A stretch of DNA of 64,000 nucleotides, taken from contig NZ_QBUY01000015.1 of assembly GCF_003121405.1 (NCBI RefSeq), positions 42,211 to 106,210 of the forward strand, given 5' to 3'. The position numbers and the translations under genes are program-made. This stretch comes from Paraburkholderia sp. C35 (GTDB lineage Bacteria; Pseudomonadota; Gammaproteobacteria; Burkholderiales; Burkholderiaceae). Each line of letters begins with the position of its first letter. Within the stretch, counting starts at the first letter, position 1. The notes under the pieces are model-generated. The model saw only the letters and a program-made list of their open reading frames with translations, made no database searches and was not told where the DNA came from. Shown piece by piece: positions 15,245 to 25,909 of this stretch.

Positions 15245-16513
15245 ATGCAAACCATCGTACTCGGCGGCGGCATCATCGGTGTCGCCACCGCTTTCTACCT
15301 GCGCGAGCGCGGCTGCGACGTCACCGTGATCGAACGCGAATCCGATGTCGCGCTCGCCACGAGCTTCGGCAACGCGGGCGTGATCGCGCCCGGCTACGTG
15401 ACGCCGTGGGCCGCGCCCGGCATGCCCGCCAAGATTCTCAAGTATCTGTTCAAGCCGGCATCGCCGCTGATCTTCCGGCCGACCTTCGATCCCGCCCAAT
15501 GGCGCTGGATCGCGCGCTGGCTGCGCGAATGCGATCTCGCGCGCTTTCGCGTCAACAAGCAGCGCATGCAACGCATTGCGTATTACAGCCGCGAATGTCT
15601 GCACGAATTTCGCGGTCATCATCCGTTCGAGTACGGGCGCAGTCAGGGCTATCTGCAGCTTTTTCGCAGCGAGTACGACGTCGAACTGGCGCAGCCCGCG
15701 CTGGCCGTGTTGCGCGACGCGGGCATCAAGCATCGTGAAGTGAGCGCAGCCGAATGCGCGGAGATCGAGCCGGGGTTGCGCTGGGCGCGCCAGGCGCCGT
15801 TGAGCGGCCTCTATCTGCCCGACGACGAAGCGGGCGACTGTGCGCGCTTCACGCGCGAATTGCGCGCGATTTGCGAGACGAACGGCGTGCGCTTTCGCTT
15901 CGATACGCGCGTGACGTCGCTGGATGTGCGAGGGCGCGCGGTGCATGGCGTGCATGTGGAAAGCGCGGCGGGCAGCGAGACGCTGGTGGCGAATGCGGTG
16001 GTGGTGGCGGCGGGCGTCGATAGCGTGGAACTGCTCGCGCCGCTCGGCGTGAAAGTGCCGCTGTATCCCGTAAAGGGTTATTCGGCGACTTTGCAGATTG
16101 TCGATGACGAGAAATCGCCGCGTGCCGCGCTGATGGATGAATCTCTGAAGACGGCGATTACGCGCTTCGGGCCGAATCTGCGCGTCGCGGGCACGGCGGA
16201 ACTCGGCAACCGGCAGACGACGTTACGCGAGCAGGCCTTGCAGACGCTGATGAAAGTGCTCGACGACTGGTTCCCGCACGCAACGGCGCCCTCTTCCGCG
16301 CACTTCTGGGTTGGCCGCCGGCCGATGACGCCCGATGGCGCGCCGTTGCTCGGATCTTCCGGTATCGACGGGTTGTGGATCAATCTGGGGCATGGCTCGA
16401 CGGGTTGGGCGATGTCGCTGGGATCGGGGCGCGTGGTCGCCGATCTGATGACGCAACGCAAGCCGGAAATCGATCTGGATGGTCTGACGCTGGCGCGGTA
16501 TCGCGCGTCCTGA
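15245..16513 (+). CDS. dadA: D-amino-acid dehydrogenase, DadA-like
   Basis: 422 residues of the FAD-dependent DAO family. The N-terminus MQTIVLGGGIIGVATAFYLRERG binds FAD. SFGNAGVIAPGYVTPWAAPGMP is the DadA signature region. The C-terminal WVGRRPMTPDGAPLLG and INLGHGSTGWAMSLGSG complete the site. Members oxidise D-amino acids to 2-oxo acids and pass electrons to the respiratory chain at the inner membrane. It is probably co-transcribed with the MFS gene 9 bases upstream. It may be a paralogue rather than the main DadA of alanine catabolism, since no alanine racemase gene is beside it. Confidence 0.88.
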   Translation: MQTIVLGGGIIGVATAFYLRERGCDVTVIERESDVALATSFGNAGVIAPGYVTPWAAPGMPAKILKYLFKPASPLIFRPTFDPAQWRWIARWLRECDLARFRVNKQRMQRIAYYSRECLHEFRGHHPFEYGRSQGYLQLFRSEYDVELAQPALAVLRDAGIKHREVSAAECAEIEPGLRWARQAPLSGLYLPDDEAGDCARFTRELRAICETNGVRFRFDTRVTSLDVRGRAVHGVHVESAAGSETLVANAVVVAAGVDSVELLAPLGVKVPLYPVKGYSATLQIVDDEKSPRAALMDESLKTAITRFGPNLRVAGTAELGNRQTTLREQALQTLMKVLDDWFPHATAPSSAHFWVGRRPMTPDGAPLLGSSGIDGLWINLGHGSTGWAMSLGSGRVVADLMTQRKPEIDLDGLTLARYRAS

Positions 16514-16535
16514 TTGTGGCTCGCTGCGCTAGGCG

Positions 16536-17153
16536 TCACGCGTAGACGACGGGTACGCTAGCCATCGAGCGGTAACGTGCGCCGTTGCGCGCCAGCGTGC
16601 TGGAGTACAGCGTCAGCGAGTCGAAGCGTGCGATCAGTTCTTCCTGCAACACCACTGCGGCGCCAACGGCTGCCGCGTCGTGACGGTAGCGCGCCAGCGT
16701 GACGTGCGGGCGGAATGCGCGGGCATCGACGGGCAAACCAAGCGCGATCATCGATGAACGGACACGCCAGTCGAGCGCGATGAATGCTTCTGACATGGCG
16801 AGCGTGGCGACTGTCAGTCGTGGATGCGACGCGCGTGGCCAGTGCTCGATGTTGGTAACCGGCGTGGGTTGGAGAGGCACGGTTTCACGCATCAGGGCCT
16901 CGATCAGCGGCATGGCTTTTTCCTGCGGCAGCACGCCGATGAAGGTCACCGTCAGGTGCAACTGCTCGTAGGGCGCGCGCCGCGCAGAGGCTGGGACGTC
17001 GATGTTGGAAAGTGCGTCGCGAGTCGCTGCCGTGGGAACCAGCGCGATGAAGCAGCGCTGATAGTCCTGCGTATCGGCGGGTGCATCGCCCGATGCATTC
17101 AGTGCCGTGTCTGCGCTTTCTTGTGATTCAGGCTGCGGATCGGTGCGTTGCAT
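16536..17153 (-). CDS. thpR: RNA 2',3'-cyclic phosphodiesterase (2'-5' RNA ligase family) ThpR
   Basis: 205 residues with the two HxTx motifs of the 2H phosphoesterase family: HLTV in QLHLTVTFIG and HVTL in FRPHVTLARY. The family hydrolyses 2',3'-cyclic phosphate ends of RNA and was named for a weak ligase activity. I placed the start at the ATG at 17153 (MQRTDPQPES), which has GGAG upstream. A longer reading from 17198 is possible. The first 40 or so residues are polar and probably disordered. It stands alone on the minus strand downstream of the gltBD terminator. Confidence 0.9.
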   Translation of the reverse strand: MQRTDPQPESQESADTALNASGDAPADTQDYQRCFIALVPTAATRDALSNIDVPASARRAPYEQLHLTVTFIGVLPQEKAMPLIEALMRETVPLQPTPVTNIEHWPRASHPRLTVATLAMSEAFIALDWRVRSSMIALGLPVDARAFRPHVTLARYRHDAAAVGAAVVLQEELIARFDSLTLYSSTLARNGARYRSMASVPVVYA

Positions 17154-17218
17154 CGTGAGTCTCCGTACGCTTTTCCGTTCTTCGACACATCCATTCACGC
17201 ATTATCGCCCCATGCAAC

Positions 17219-17256
17219 GAAAAAACCGGGTCACGCTTGCGCGTGCCCGGTTTTTG
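17219..17256 (-). terminator. Rho-independent terminator after gltBD
   Basis: A stem of AAAACCGGG(T)CACGC against GCGTG(C)CCGGTTTT with a TTGC loop. It has A and T runs on both sides so it can work in both directions. It lies between the gltD stop (17345) and the thpR start. Confidence 0.85.
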
Positions 17257-17344
17257 TCCTGCTGTTACTGCTGTGCGGCGCCGTCTTGTGCGTCCGCGTC
17301 TGTCTCCACTTCTCCTGCTGCTTAAACGGGATCAGAAGCCAGAC

Positions 17345-18811
17345 TTAGCGCGGCAGTTCGGAATGCCCCATCAGATAGGCATCGACAGAACGCGCACACT
17401 GACGGCCTTCGCGAATCGCCCACACCACCAGCGATTGACCACGGCGCATATCGCCTGCAGTGAACACCTTGTCCACTGACGTGTAATACGCCTTGTCGCC
17501 TTCTGTCGAAGCGCGCACATTGCCGCGTGCGTCCTTGTCGACGCCGAAGGCTTCGAGAATCGGCGAAACAGGCTGCGTAAAGCCCATTGCCAGCAACACG
17601 AGATCGGCCTTCATTTCGAATTCGGAACCGGCCACTTCGACCATCTTGCCGTCCTTCCATTCGACACGCGCCGCGATCAGCTTCTCGACCTTGCCGTTCT
17701 TGCCTTCGAAGCGCTTGGTCGCCACCGCCCAATCGCGCTCGCAACCTTCTTCATGCGACGACGCCGTGCGCAGCTTGACCGGCCAGTACGGCCACACGAG
17801 CGGCTTGTTCTCTTCTTCCGGCGGTTGCGGCAGCAGTTCGAATTGCGTGACGCCCTTCGCGCCATGACGATTCGACGTACCGACGCAGTCCGAACCCGTA
17901 TCGCCGCCACCGATCACGACGACATGCTTGCCCTTCGCTACCAGCTGGTCAGCAACCTTGTCGCCGGCGTTGATCTTGTTCTGCTGCGGCAGGAATTCCA
18001 TTGCGTAATGGATGCCCGCAAGCTCGCGGCCAGGCACGGGGAGATCGCGCGGCGTTTCGGAGCCGCCCGTCAGGATCACGGCGTCGAACAGTTCCTTCAG
18101 TTCTTCCGGCGTGACGATTTCCTTCGCGGTATTGCCGATGTACGCCGGCAACGCGTCCTTGCCGACGAACACGTTCGCGCGGAACGTCACACCTTCCGCT
18201 TCCATCTGGCGCATGCGGCGATCGATCAGCCACTTCTCCAGCTTGAAGTCGGGAATGCCATAACGCAGCAAGCCACCGATGCGGTCGTTCTTCTCGAACA
18301 CCGTCACGTCATGGCCGGCGCGTGCAAGCTGCTGCGCGGCAGCCAGGCCCGCCGGGCCCGAACCGACGACAGCAACCTTCTTGCCCGTCTTGTGCTTCGG
18401 CGGCAGCGGTGCGACCCAGCCTTCCGTCCACGCCTTGTCGATGATCGCGTGCTCGATCGACTTGATGCCGACCGGGTCGTTGTTGATGCCCAACGTACAC
18501 GCCGCTTCGCACGGCGCCGGGCAGATGCGGCCCGTGAACTCGGGGAAATTGTTGGTCGAATGGAGAACGTCGATGGCGCTCTTCCAGTCCTGACGGAACA
18601 CCAGATCGTTGAAGTCCGGAATGATGTTGTTCACCGGGCAGCCGTTGTTGCAGAACGGAATGCCGCAGTCCATGCAACGTGCGCCCTGAACCTTGGCTTC
18701 GTCGTCGGTCAGCGCCGACACGAATTCCTTGTAGTGCTTTACACGCGTGAGGGGAGCTTCGTACGCCTCGTGGCGGCGCTCGAACTCGAGAAAACCGGTT
18801 GCCTTGCCCAT
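17345..18811 (-). CDS. gltD: Glutamate synthase [NADPH] small subunit
   Basis: 488 residues. The N-terminal part carries the Cys clusters for two 4Fe-4S centres ([15 protein letters not shown] and [12 protein letters not shown]). The middle has the FAD motif [19 protein letters not shown], and a second dinucleotide site [15 protein letters not shown] binds NADPH. It passes electrons from NADPH to the large subunit for ammonia assimilation with glutamine synthetase. It is 102 bases downstream of gltB, and the gap holds a perfect 11-bp hairpin. Its length and motifs are normal. Confidence 0.97.
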   Translation of the reverse strand: MGKATGFLEFERRHEAYEAPLTRVKHYKEFVSALTDDEAKVQGARCMDCGIPFCNNGCPVNNIIPDFNDLVFRQDWKSAIDVLHSTNNFPEFTGRICPAPCEAACTLGINNDPVGIKSIEHAIIDKAWTEGWVAPLPPKHKTGKKVAVVGSGPAGLAAAQQLARAGHDVTVFEKNDRIGGLLRYGIPDFKLEKWLIDRRMRQMEAEGVTFRANVFVGKDALPAYIGNTAKEIVTPEELKELFDAVILTGGSETPRDLPVPGRELAGIHYAMEFLPQQNKINAGDKVADQLVAKGKHVVVIGGGDTGSDCVGTSNRHGAKGVTQFELLPQPPEEENKPLVWPYWPVKLRTASSHEEGCERDWAVATKRFEGKNGKVEKLIAARVEWKDGKMVEVAGSEFEMKADLVLLAMGFTQPVSPILEAFGVDKDARGNVRASTEGDKAYYTSVDKVFTAGDMRRGQSLVVWAIREGRQCARSVDAYLMGHSELPR

Positions 18812-18849
18812 GTGGTTCTCTATGTCTATCTGATTCGGTGAGGGGATCG

Positions 18850-18876
18850 GCGCCCGCTGCTCGCTGCAGCGGGCGC
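18850..18876 (-). repeat. Perfect GC-rich inverted repeat between gltB and gltD
   Basis: Arms GCGCCCGCTGC (18850-18860) and GCAGCGGGCGC (18866-18876) around a 5-base loop. It has no T run downstream on the minus strand, so it is not a standard terminator. It could protect or process the gltB-gltD message and set their ratio. Confidence 0.7.
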
Positions 18877-18913
18877 GCTTCGTTTTGTCGTCAGTGGTTC
18901 AGTCGGGGAACGA

Positions 18914-21900
18914 TCAGGCTGCGAGCACTTCCTTGGCAGCCTTCTTCGCGCCCATTTCGCCAAGTGCGCGCTTGTATTCCGTCGGGAACACCTTCACGAA
19001 CTGACGGCGCGCCGCATCCCAGTTTTCGAGCAGCGCCTTCGCACGCGGCGAACCCGTGAACTGGAAGTGACGTTCGATGAGCCCCTTGAGCAGCGCTTCG
19101 TCGGTTTGACCTGCGTGCCACAGTGCCTTGTCGACCGTGCGCTCCTGTTCGGCCTGTTGCAGCACCGGTTCGAGCGCGACCATCGACTTGTTGCACTTCG
19201 CTGCGAACGAACCGTCCACGTCGTACACGTAGGCGATACCGCCCGACATGCCCGCCGCGAAGTTGCGGCCCGTTTCGCCGAGCACCACCACCGTGCCGCC
19301 TGTCATGTATTCGCAGCCGTGATCGCCCGTGCCTTCGACAACCGCCGTCGCGCCCGAGTTACGCACGCAGAAGCGCTCGCCCGCAACGCCACGGAAGAAC
19401 GATTCGCCTTCGATTGCGCCGTACATCACCGTGTTGCCGCAGATGATGTTTTCTTCGGACTTGCCGCGGAAATCGTTCGTCGGACGGATGATGATGCGGC
19501 CACCCGACAGCCCCTTGCCGACGTAGTCGTTACCGTCGCCGACCAGATCCAGCGTGATGCCCTTCGCGAGGAACGCGCCGAAGCTCTGACCCGCCGTGCC
19601 CTTCAGCTGGATATGGATGGCGTCGTCAGGCAGACCGTCGTGGCCGTACTTCTTCGCGATCGTGCCGGACAGCATTGCGCCGACGGTACGGTTCACGTTG
19701 CGCACCGGCTGGATGAACGACACGTGCTCGCCCTTCTCGATCGCTGCCTTTGCCTTCTCGATCAGCGTGTGATCGAGTGCGCGGTCCAGACCGTGATCCT
19801 GCGATTCGACGTGCAGACGCGCGACGCTCGCCGGGACGCTCGGCTGATAGAACACGCGCGAGAAGTCCAGACCCTTCGCCTTCCAGTGCTCGATGCCCTT
19901 CTTCATATCGAGGTATTCGCTGTGGCCGATCAGGTCGTCGAACTTGCGAACACCCAGTTGCGCCATGATTTCGCGCACTTCTTCAGCGATGAAGAAGAAG
20001 AAGTTGACGACGTGTTCCGGCTGGCCCTGGAATTTCGCGCGCAGCACGGGGTCTTGCGTCGCGACGCCGACCGGGCAGGTGTTCAGGTGGCACTTGCGCA
20101 TCATGATGCAGCCTTCGACGACGAGCGGTGCCGTCGCAAAGCCGAATTCATCCGCGCCGAGCAGCGCGCCGATCACGACGTCGCGGCCCGTCTTCATCTG
20201 ACCATCGGCCTGCACGCGGATACGGCCGCGCAACTGGTTCAGCACCAGCGTCTGCTGCGTTTCCGCGAGACCCAGTTCCCACGGCGTACCGGCGTGCTTC
20301 ACCGACGACAGCGGCGATGCACCCGTGCCGCCATCATGACCGGCGATCACGACGTGATCGGCCTTCGCCTTCGCGACACCTGCGGCAACCGTGCCAACGC
20401 CCACTTCCGACACGAGCTTCACCGAAATGCTCGCCGCCGAGTTCGCGTTCTTCAGATCGTGAATCAGCTGTGCCAGATCTTCGATCGAGTAGATGTCGTG
20501 GTGCGGCGGCGGCGAAATCAGGCCGACGCCCGGCACCGAGTAACGCAGCTTGCCGATGTACTCGGACACCTTGTGACCCGGCAACTGACCGCCTTCGCCC
20601 GGCTTCGCGCCCTGCGCCATCTTGATCTGGATCTGGTCTGCCGAAGCCAGATATTCCGCCGTCACGCCGAAACGGCCCGACGCCACCTGCTTGATCTTCG
20701 AGCGCAGCGAATCGCCTTCCTTCAGCGGAATGTCAGTCACGATTTCATCGCCGATGATCGACTTCATCGTGTCGCCGTTCTTGATCGGAATGCCGCGCAG
20801 TTCGTTGCGATAGCGGTTTTCGTCCTCGCCGCCTTCACCCGTGTTCGACTTGCCGCCGATACGGTTCATCGCCACCGCCAGCGTAGCGTGTGCTTCCGTC
20901 GAGATCGAGCCGAGCGACATCGCGCCCGTTGCAAAGCGCTTGACGATGTCCTTCGCCGATTCGACTTCGTCGAGCGGAATCGCCTTCGACGGATCGACCT
21001 TGAATTCGAACAGGCCACGGAACGTCATGTGGCGCTTCGTCTGATCGTTGATCAGATGCGCGTATTCCTTGTACGTCTGATACGAGTTGCTGCGCGCCGA
21101 GTGTTGCAGCTTGGCGATCGCATCCGGCGTCCACATATGGTCTTCGCCGCGCACGCGGTATGCGTACTCGCCGCCCGCGTCGAGCATGTTGGCGAGAACC
21201 GGGTTGTCGCCGAACGCGTCGCGATGCAGACGGATCGCTTCTTCCGCCACTTCAAACAGGCCAATGCCGCCGACCTTCGACGCCGTGCCCTTGAAGTACT
21301 TGTTCACCAGATCTTCAGCCAGACCGACGGCTTCGAAAATCTGCGCGCCCGTGTACGACATGTATGTCGAAATGCCCATCTTCGACATGACCTTGTGCAG
21401 GCCCTTGCCGACTGCCTTCGTGAAGTTGTAGATCGCCTTGTCCGCCGACAGATCGCCCTTCATGCCCGCTGCCATCTGCGCGAGCGTTTCCATCGCGAGG
21501 TACGGGTGAACGGCTTCCGCGCCGAAGCCCGCGAGCAGCGCGAAGTGGTGCGTCTCACGTGCCGAACCCGTCTCGACGACGAGGCCCGTGCTCGTGCGCA
21601 GACCTTGCGACACGAGGTGCGAGTGGATCGCCGACGTAGCCAGCAGCGCCGGGATCGCGACGTTGTCGCGGTCGGTCTTGCGGTCCGACACGATCAGCAT
21701 GTTGTAGCCGGACTTGACGGCATCGACGGCTTCCGCGCAAAGCGAGGCCAGACGCGCTTCGATGCCTTCCTTGCCCCAGCTCACCGGATAGCAGATGTTC
21801 AGTTCATACGAGCTGAACTTGCCGCCCGTGTACTGATCGATCGCGCGGATCTTCGCGATGTCGCGGAAGTCGAGCACCGGCTGCGACACTTCGAGACGCA

Positions 21901-23617
21901 TCGGCGGGTTGATGTTGTTCGTGTCGAGCAGGTTCGGCTTCGGACCGACGAACGACACCAGCGACATCACCATGTTTTCGCGGATCGGGTCGATCGGCGG
22001 GTTCGTCACCTGCGCGAACAGCTGCTTGAAGTAGTGATACAGCGTCTTGTTCTTGTTGGACATGACGGCCAGCGGCGAGTCGTTGCCCATCGAGCCAACG
22101 GCTTCTTCGCCTGCCTGCGCCATCGGCGCCATCAGGAACTTGACGTCTTCCTGCGTGTAACCGAACGCCTGCTGGCGGTCGAGCAGCGCAGCCGCTTCGC
22201 GGCGCTCCGTCGCGACGTCTTCCGCGTTCGGCTCGATTTCGTCGAGCTTGATGCGCACGGCGTCGATCCAGCTCTTGTACGGCTTGGCGTTGGCGAGGTT
22301 GTCCTTCAGTTCCTTGTCGTCGATGATGCGGCCGTGTTCCATGTCGATCAGGAACATCTTGCCTGGCTGCAGACGCCACTTCTTGACGATCTTCGACTCC
22401 GGAATGGGCAGCGTGCCCGCTTCCGACGCCATGATCACGAGGTCGTCGTCGGTGATGATGTAGCGCGCCGGACGCAGACCGTTACGGTCGAGCGTCGCGC
22501 CGATCTGACGGCCGTCCGTGAAGGCGATGGCTGCGGGACCGTCCCACGGCTCCATCATGGCTGCGTGGTATTCGTAGAACGCCTTGCGGTTCTCGTCCAT
22601 CAGCGTGTGCTGTTCCCATGCTTCCGGGATCATCATCATCACCGCGTGCACGAGCGGGTAGCCGGCCATGACCAGCAGTTCGAGACAGTTGTCGAACGAT
22701 GCCGTGTCCGACTGGCCCGGATAGATCAGCGGCCAGAGCTTCGGCAGATCGTCGCCGAGCACGTGCGACGCAATCGCGCCCGTACGCGCGTTCAGCCAGT
22801 TGACGTTGCCCTTCACCGTGTTGATTTCGCCGTTGTGGGCGATCATGCGATACGGGTGAGCCAGTTCCCACGCCGGGAAGGTGTTGGTCGAAAAGCGCTG
22901 GTGCACCAGTGCCAGTGCCGACACGACGCGCTCGTCCTGCAGGTCGCGGTAGTACACGCCGACCTGACCCGCCAGCAGCAGACCCTTGTAGACAACCGTG
23001 CGCGCCGAGCACGACGGCACGAAGTATTCCTTGCCGTGCTTGAGCTTGAGCGCCTGGATACGGTGGCTCGCGGTCTTGCGGATGATGTACAGCTTCCGCT
23101 CGAGCGCGTCCGTCACCATGATGTCCTTGCCGCGACCGATGAAGATCTGGCGGATCAGCGGCTCGCTCGCCTTCACGGTCGGCGAAATCGGCATGTTGTG
23201 GTCGACGGGCACGTCGCGCCAGCCGAGCACGACCTGGCCTTCGGCTTTCACCGTACGTTCCAGTTCCTGCTCGCAGGCCAGACGCGACGCATGTTCCTTC
23301 GGCAGGAAAATCATACCGACGCCGTACTCGCCGTTCGGCGGCAGCGTCACGCCCTGCTTGGCCATCTCTTCACGGTAGAACGAGTCCGGAATCTGGATCA
23401 GGATGCCCGCGCCGTCGCCCATCAGCGGATCGGCGCCGACGGCGCCCCGGTGATCGAGGTTCTCGAGGATCTTCAGGCCCTGTTGAATGAATTCGTGGCT
23501 TTTCTTGCCCTTGATATGCGCGACGAAGCCGACGCCGCATGCGTCGTGCTCGTTTGCCGGGTCATACAGACCTTGCGCGGCGGGAACCGTGGAAAGCGGC
23601 TGCTGGTGGTCGTTCAT
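18914..23617 (-). CDS. gltB: Glutamate synthase [NADPH] large subunit
   Basis: 1567 residues. The start [15 protein letters not shown] leads to [11 protein letters not shown], where Cys27 becomes the N-terminal nucleophile of the glutaminase domain after propeptide removal. The central and FMN-binding domains follow ([26 protein letters not shown]). The 3Fe-4S cysteines are in [15 protein letters not shown], and the C-terminal GXGXG beta-helix closes the protein. It makes two glutamates from glutamine and 2-oxoglutarate. I chose the ATG at 23617 because the reading upstream to 23830 has no family similarity and covers the promoter region. First gene of gltBD. Confidence 0.97.
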   Translation of the reverse strand: MNDHQQPLSTVPAAQGLYDPANEHDACGVGFVAHIKGKKSHEFIQQGLKILENLDHRGAVGADPLMGDGAGILIQIPDSFYREEMAKQGVTLPPNGEYGVGMIFLPKEHASRLACEQELERTVKAEGQVVLGWRDVPVDHNMPISPTVKASEPLIRQIFIGRGKDIMVTDALERKLYIIRKTASHRIQALKLKHGKEYFVPSCSARTVVYKGLLLAGQVGVYYRDLQDERVVSALALVHQRFSTNTFPAWELAHPYRMIAHNGEINTVKGNVNWLNARTGAIASHVLGDDLPKLWPLIYPGQSDTASFDNCLELLVMAGYPLVHAVMMMIPEAWEQHTLMDENRKAFYEYHAAMMEPWDGPAAIAFTDGRQIGATLDRNGLRPARYIITDDDLVIMASEAGTLPIPESKIVKKWRLQPGKMFLIDMEHGRIIDDKELKDNLANAKPYKSWIDAVRIKLDEIEPNAEDVATERREAAALLDRQQAFGYTQEDVKFLMAPMAQAGEEAVGSMGNDSPLAVMSNKNKTLYHYFKQLFAQVTNPPIDPIRENMVMSLVSFVGPKPNLLDTNNINPPMRLEVSQPVLDFRDIAKIRAIDQYTGGKFSSYELNICYPVSWGKEGIEARLASLCAEAVDAVKSGYNMLIVSDRKTDRDNVAIPALLATSAIHSHLVSQGLRTSTGLVVETGSARETHHFALLAGFGAEAVHPYLAMETLAQMAAGMKGDLSADKAIYNFTKAVGKGLHKVMSKMGISTYMSYTGAQIFEAVGLAEDLVNKYFKGTASKVGGIGLFEVAEEAIRLHRDAFGDNPVLANMLDAGGEYAYRVRGEDHMWTPDAIAKLQHSARSNSYQTYKEYAHLINDQTKRHMTFRGLFEFKVDPSKAIPLDEVESAKDIVKRFATGAMSLGSISTEAHATLAVAMNRIGGKSNTGEGGEDENRYRNELRGIPIKNGDTMKSIIGDEIVTDIPLKEGDSLRSKIKQVASGRFGVTAEYLASADQIQIKMAQGAKPGEGGQLPGHKVSEYIGKLRYSVPGVGLISPPPHHDIYSIEDLAQLIHDLKNANSAASISVKLVSEVGVGTVAAGVAKAKADHVVIAGHDGGTGASPLSSVKHAGTPWELGLAETQQTLVLNQLRGRIRVQADGQMKTGRDVVIGALLGADEFGFATAPLVVEGCIMMRKCHLNTCPVGVATQDPVLRAKFQGQPEHVVNFFFFIAEEVREIMAQLGVRKFDDLIGHSEYLDMKKGIEHWKAKGLDFSRVFYQPSVPASVARLHVESQDHGLDRALDHTLIEKAKAAIEKGEHVSFIQPVRNVNRTVGAMLSGTIAKKYGHDGLPDDAIHIQLKGTAGQSFGAFLAKGITLDLVGDGNDYVGKGLSGGRIIIRPTNDFRGKSEENIICGNTVMYGAIEGESFFRGVAGERFCVRNSGATAVVEGTGDHGCEYMTGGTVVVLGETGRNFAAGMSGGIAYVYDVDGSFAAKCNKSMVALEPVLQQAEQERTVDKALWHAGQTDEALLKGLIERHFQFTGSPRAKALLENWDAARRQFVKVFPTEYKRALGEMGAKKAAKEVLAA

Positions 23618-23930
23618 GGGGACACCGTCTGTCAGGGGCCGTGGGGCCGTTGAACCATTTTGTTGTTGCCCGCGGTGTGAGCTTCGACCGCGCGGGCGGC
23701 CACGGACGCGCGATATTGCAGTTGCACATCGGCAGGCCGGAAATCGGAATATACGCGACGAATCAAAGGAATAGCAAACAAAATGTGATGTTCGAACCCC
23801 AATTATCAATATGGTGCATTTTCCTCCCAATTAATTGGTTCCATATCAAAACAGGGCAAAAGAAAACGGCATGCAGGGATGCCGTTCGCTTCTAACCGCC
23901 ACCGACAAGTCATTGAGCGCAAAGCGCTTT
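23618..23930. promoter_or_regulatory. gltB upstream control region with a 12-bp palindrome
   Basis: A 313-base AT-richer stretch. On the minus strand TTGCTA (23772-23777), an 18-base spacer and TATATT (23748-23753) make a plausible promoter for gltB. Upstream of it lies the perfect palindrome CCAATTAATTGG (23827-23838), set inside a looser ATATGG...CCATAT repeat. The palindrome is a candidate operator for a nitrogen or amino-acid regulator; which one is not known. Confidence 0.45.
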
Positions 23931-24638
23931 TTATTGGGTCTGTGGCGTCTCTCGAACCTTGCGCGGCCGCCCGCGCGGCAGCGGCGACACCCGGCGATTT
24001 GCCGCCCGCGCCGCCCATTCCCGATACGAATCGCTACCCAGAACCCAGCCTTTTAGCGTGGCTTGCTGCAGCTGATTGGTCTCGCGTTCATCGAGCGGCT
24101 GCTCGCACAACTCGCGATACGCGCGCTGTCTTTCGAACGGCGTATTGCCCAAAGACCAATACAAACGATGATCGGTGATCAGACTATCTAAGGTTAAGCC
24201 GATGTGATGCCGATAACTGGACCATCGGTAGTCTTCGGGTGCGCCGACCAGCTGGTTGCGCACCGGCGACAGTTCGACCACGCGGCTCGCGAGCAGAAAG
24301 TACTTCTCGCCTTCGATCACCGTTGCGCGGTAGCGGCCTTCCCACAACGTGCCGCGCCGCGAGTAACGGCGATTGAAGTGCGCGACGTAACGCCTGCCGA
24401 CAGCCTGCATTGCTTTGGGCAGACTCGATTCGTCGGTGGGCGTGACGAGCAGTTGCACCGCGCCGGGCATCAGCGCGTATGCATGAACAGACAGATGGTG
24501 ATCGCGCGAAGCCGCCTTCAGGCAATCGATGAACAGCTCGTAATCCTGGTCGTCGACGAATGCGGGCTGCTGGTCGAGTCCGCGCAGGATCACATGCTGC
24601 GGCTGGTCGGGGACATAAAGACGTGCAAGCCGTGCCAT
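23931..24638 (-). CDS. REP-associated (Y1/IS200-like) transposase relative with degenerate HUH motif
   Basis: 235 residues of the transposase IS200-like / RAYT family, recognised by MARLARLYVPDQPQHVILRG, YALMPGAVQLLVTP and the FNRRYSRRGTLWEGRYRATVI and ELSPVRNQLV segments. The usual MPNHVHLL metal-binding HUH motif reads MPGAVQLL (Ala60-Val-Gln62), so both catalytic His are gone. The C-terminus is basic (RGRPRKVRETPQTQ). No flanking repeats or target duplications are seen. The reading frame is intact, and it sits upstream of gltB on the same strand. It looks like a domesticated DNA-binding protein rather than an active element. Confidence 0.82.
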   Translation of the reverse strand: MARLARLYVPDQPQHVILRGLDQQPAFVDDQDYELFIDCLKAASRDHHLSVHAYALMPGAVQLLVTPTDESSLPKAMQAVGRRYVAHFNRRYSRRGTLWEGRYRATVIEGEKYFLLASRVVELSPVRNQLVGAPEDYRWSSYRHHIGLTLDSLITDHRLYWSLGNTPFERQRAYRELCEQPLDERETNQLQQATLKGWVLGSDSYREWAARAANRRVSPLPRGRPRKVRETPQTQ

Positions 24639-24824
24639 GCTGGATTATCCAAAGTCGCGTTGGTACATACCCGAAGGTCCGAAAAGCAGCGCCGGCGCGG
24701 CCTCCCGCGCCAAGCGGCTCTGCCGGAAACGGCATAAAGCCTAGGCAGAACGCTCTAGCCGGCGCGTATGGTTTGTTTGAAACGTTGTGGTCATAATTGG
24801 CGGGCCTTTTTTGGAGGAGCACAA

Positions 24825-25547
24825 ATGAAATTAAAACAGGCCTTGGGGGTCGCGGCACTCGCTTGCATAACAACCACAGCGCACGCGCAATCGGCCGGTA
24901 CTTTCATCGTTACAACAGGGTGGTTCCATCTCGCGCCTCAATCCAGTAGTCAGCCGTTGAGAGAGACAAACGTCAACGGTACGCCCGTTAACATCACCGT
25001 GCCCAATACGGGCGCCGAACTCGGCGCTGGCGACACCATCGGCTTCACCGGCGGCTACTTCGTCACCGACCATATCGCCACAGAATTCGTGATCGGCGTG
25101 CCGCCGCAGTTCGACCTGAAGGGCACGGGCGCATTCCAGCAATACGGCAAACTCGGCTCGGCGAAACAGTGGAGCCCCACGCTGCTGTTCCAGTACTACT
25201 TCAACCAGCCGCAAGCGAAGTTCCGTCCGTAGCTGGGTCTTGGCGTGAGCCGCGGCTCGTTCACCGACGAGAAGATCACGAACGGCGCCTTCGAAGCCAA
25301 CGTACTTCATGGTCCGACCACGGTCACGACGGATAGTTCGTGGGAGCCCGGGTTTAATGCCGGCTTCACTTACGCATTCACCGATCACTGGTTCGCAGGC
25401 TTCTCGATCTCGTATCTGCCGCTGTCGACGACGGCCAAGCTGAACACCCAGGCGCAAACGCCGATCGGCACCGTCAATGTGCAATCGCAGACGAAGATCA
25501 AGCTCAATCCGATCGTCACCTACGTGAACATCGGTTACCGGTTCTAA
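24825..25547 (+). pseudogene. ompW: OmpW family outer membrane protein, interrupted by an in-frame TAG
   Basis: The gene starts at ATG 24825 after a good GGAGGAG site with a signal peptide (MKLKQALGVAALACITTTAHA). It continues as an eight-strand beta-barrel of OmpW type: GDTIGFTGGYFVTDHIATEF, and then LFQYYFNQPQAKFRP. At 25230-25232, codon 136 is TAG. The same frame then continues LGLGVSRGSFTDE... to a normal OmpW end, NPIVTYVNIGYRF. Family members have an aromatic residue (usually Tyr) between FRP and GLG, so the stop is one base from TAC or TAT. Without readthrough only the first three or four strands are made. Confidence 0.88.
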
Positions 25548-25909
25548 GACAACAGGGTAGTCGAGATTTTCGGGCTTGAACAACGCCGATGCATAAAACC
25601 GCATCGGCGTTGTTCCATGCGCTAACGATACCTGTATGCGGCCACATCCGTCTCCGACGGTTCGCGACATCATTCCTGCCATACACGCCCTCGCGGCACT
25701 TCATCTGCGCCAGCCGTTGTAAATTTGACTGAGCCGCGCGCGTCTTCGATGCAATTTCTGCCGGATGCAACGTGCATCGATCCATACGAAAAGCCTGAGA
25801 AATCAGCTTGAGCGACGAGCGTCGCCTGGCGGGCATCGAAGTTGCGTCAGAGGAATTTTCCCGCGCTGTGTTGCGGAGATGTTCAACCACCCTCATCGAC
25901 GGAGCGACC
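25548..25909. other. Intergenic region after ompW with a terminator-like hairpin
   Basis: GAACAACGCCGATGC (25578-25592) and GCATCGGCGTTGTTC (25601-25615) form a perfect 15-bp stem with an 8-base loop. It is probably the ompW transcription end, although the T run is poor. The rest, up to the DUF883 gene, shows nothing I can name. Confidence 0.6.

Noticed and set aside
19067..23653. A 1528-codon open frame on the plus strand opposite gltB
   Set aside because: It is an antisense shadow of gltB. High GC and codon bias leave the opposite frame free of stops; its translation is rich in Arg, His and Asp without any domain.
23931..24638. An active insertion sequence
   Set aside because: No terminal inverted repeats, no target duplication, no REP clusters nearby, and the HUH motif is lost.
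25245..25547. A separate 100-residue protein starting at GTG 25245
   Set aside because: It is the in-frame continuation of ompW beyond the TAG. It has no signal peptide or ribosome site, so it is better described as part of a broken gene.
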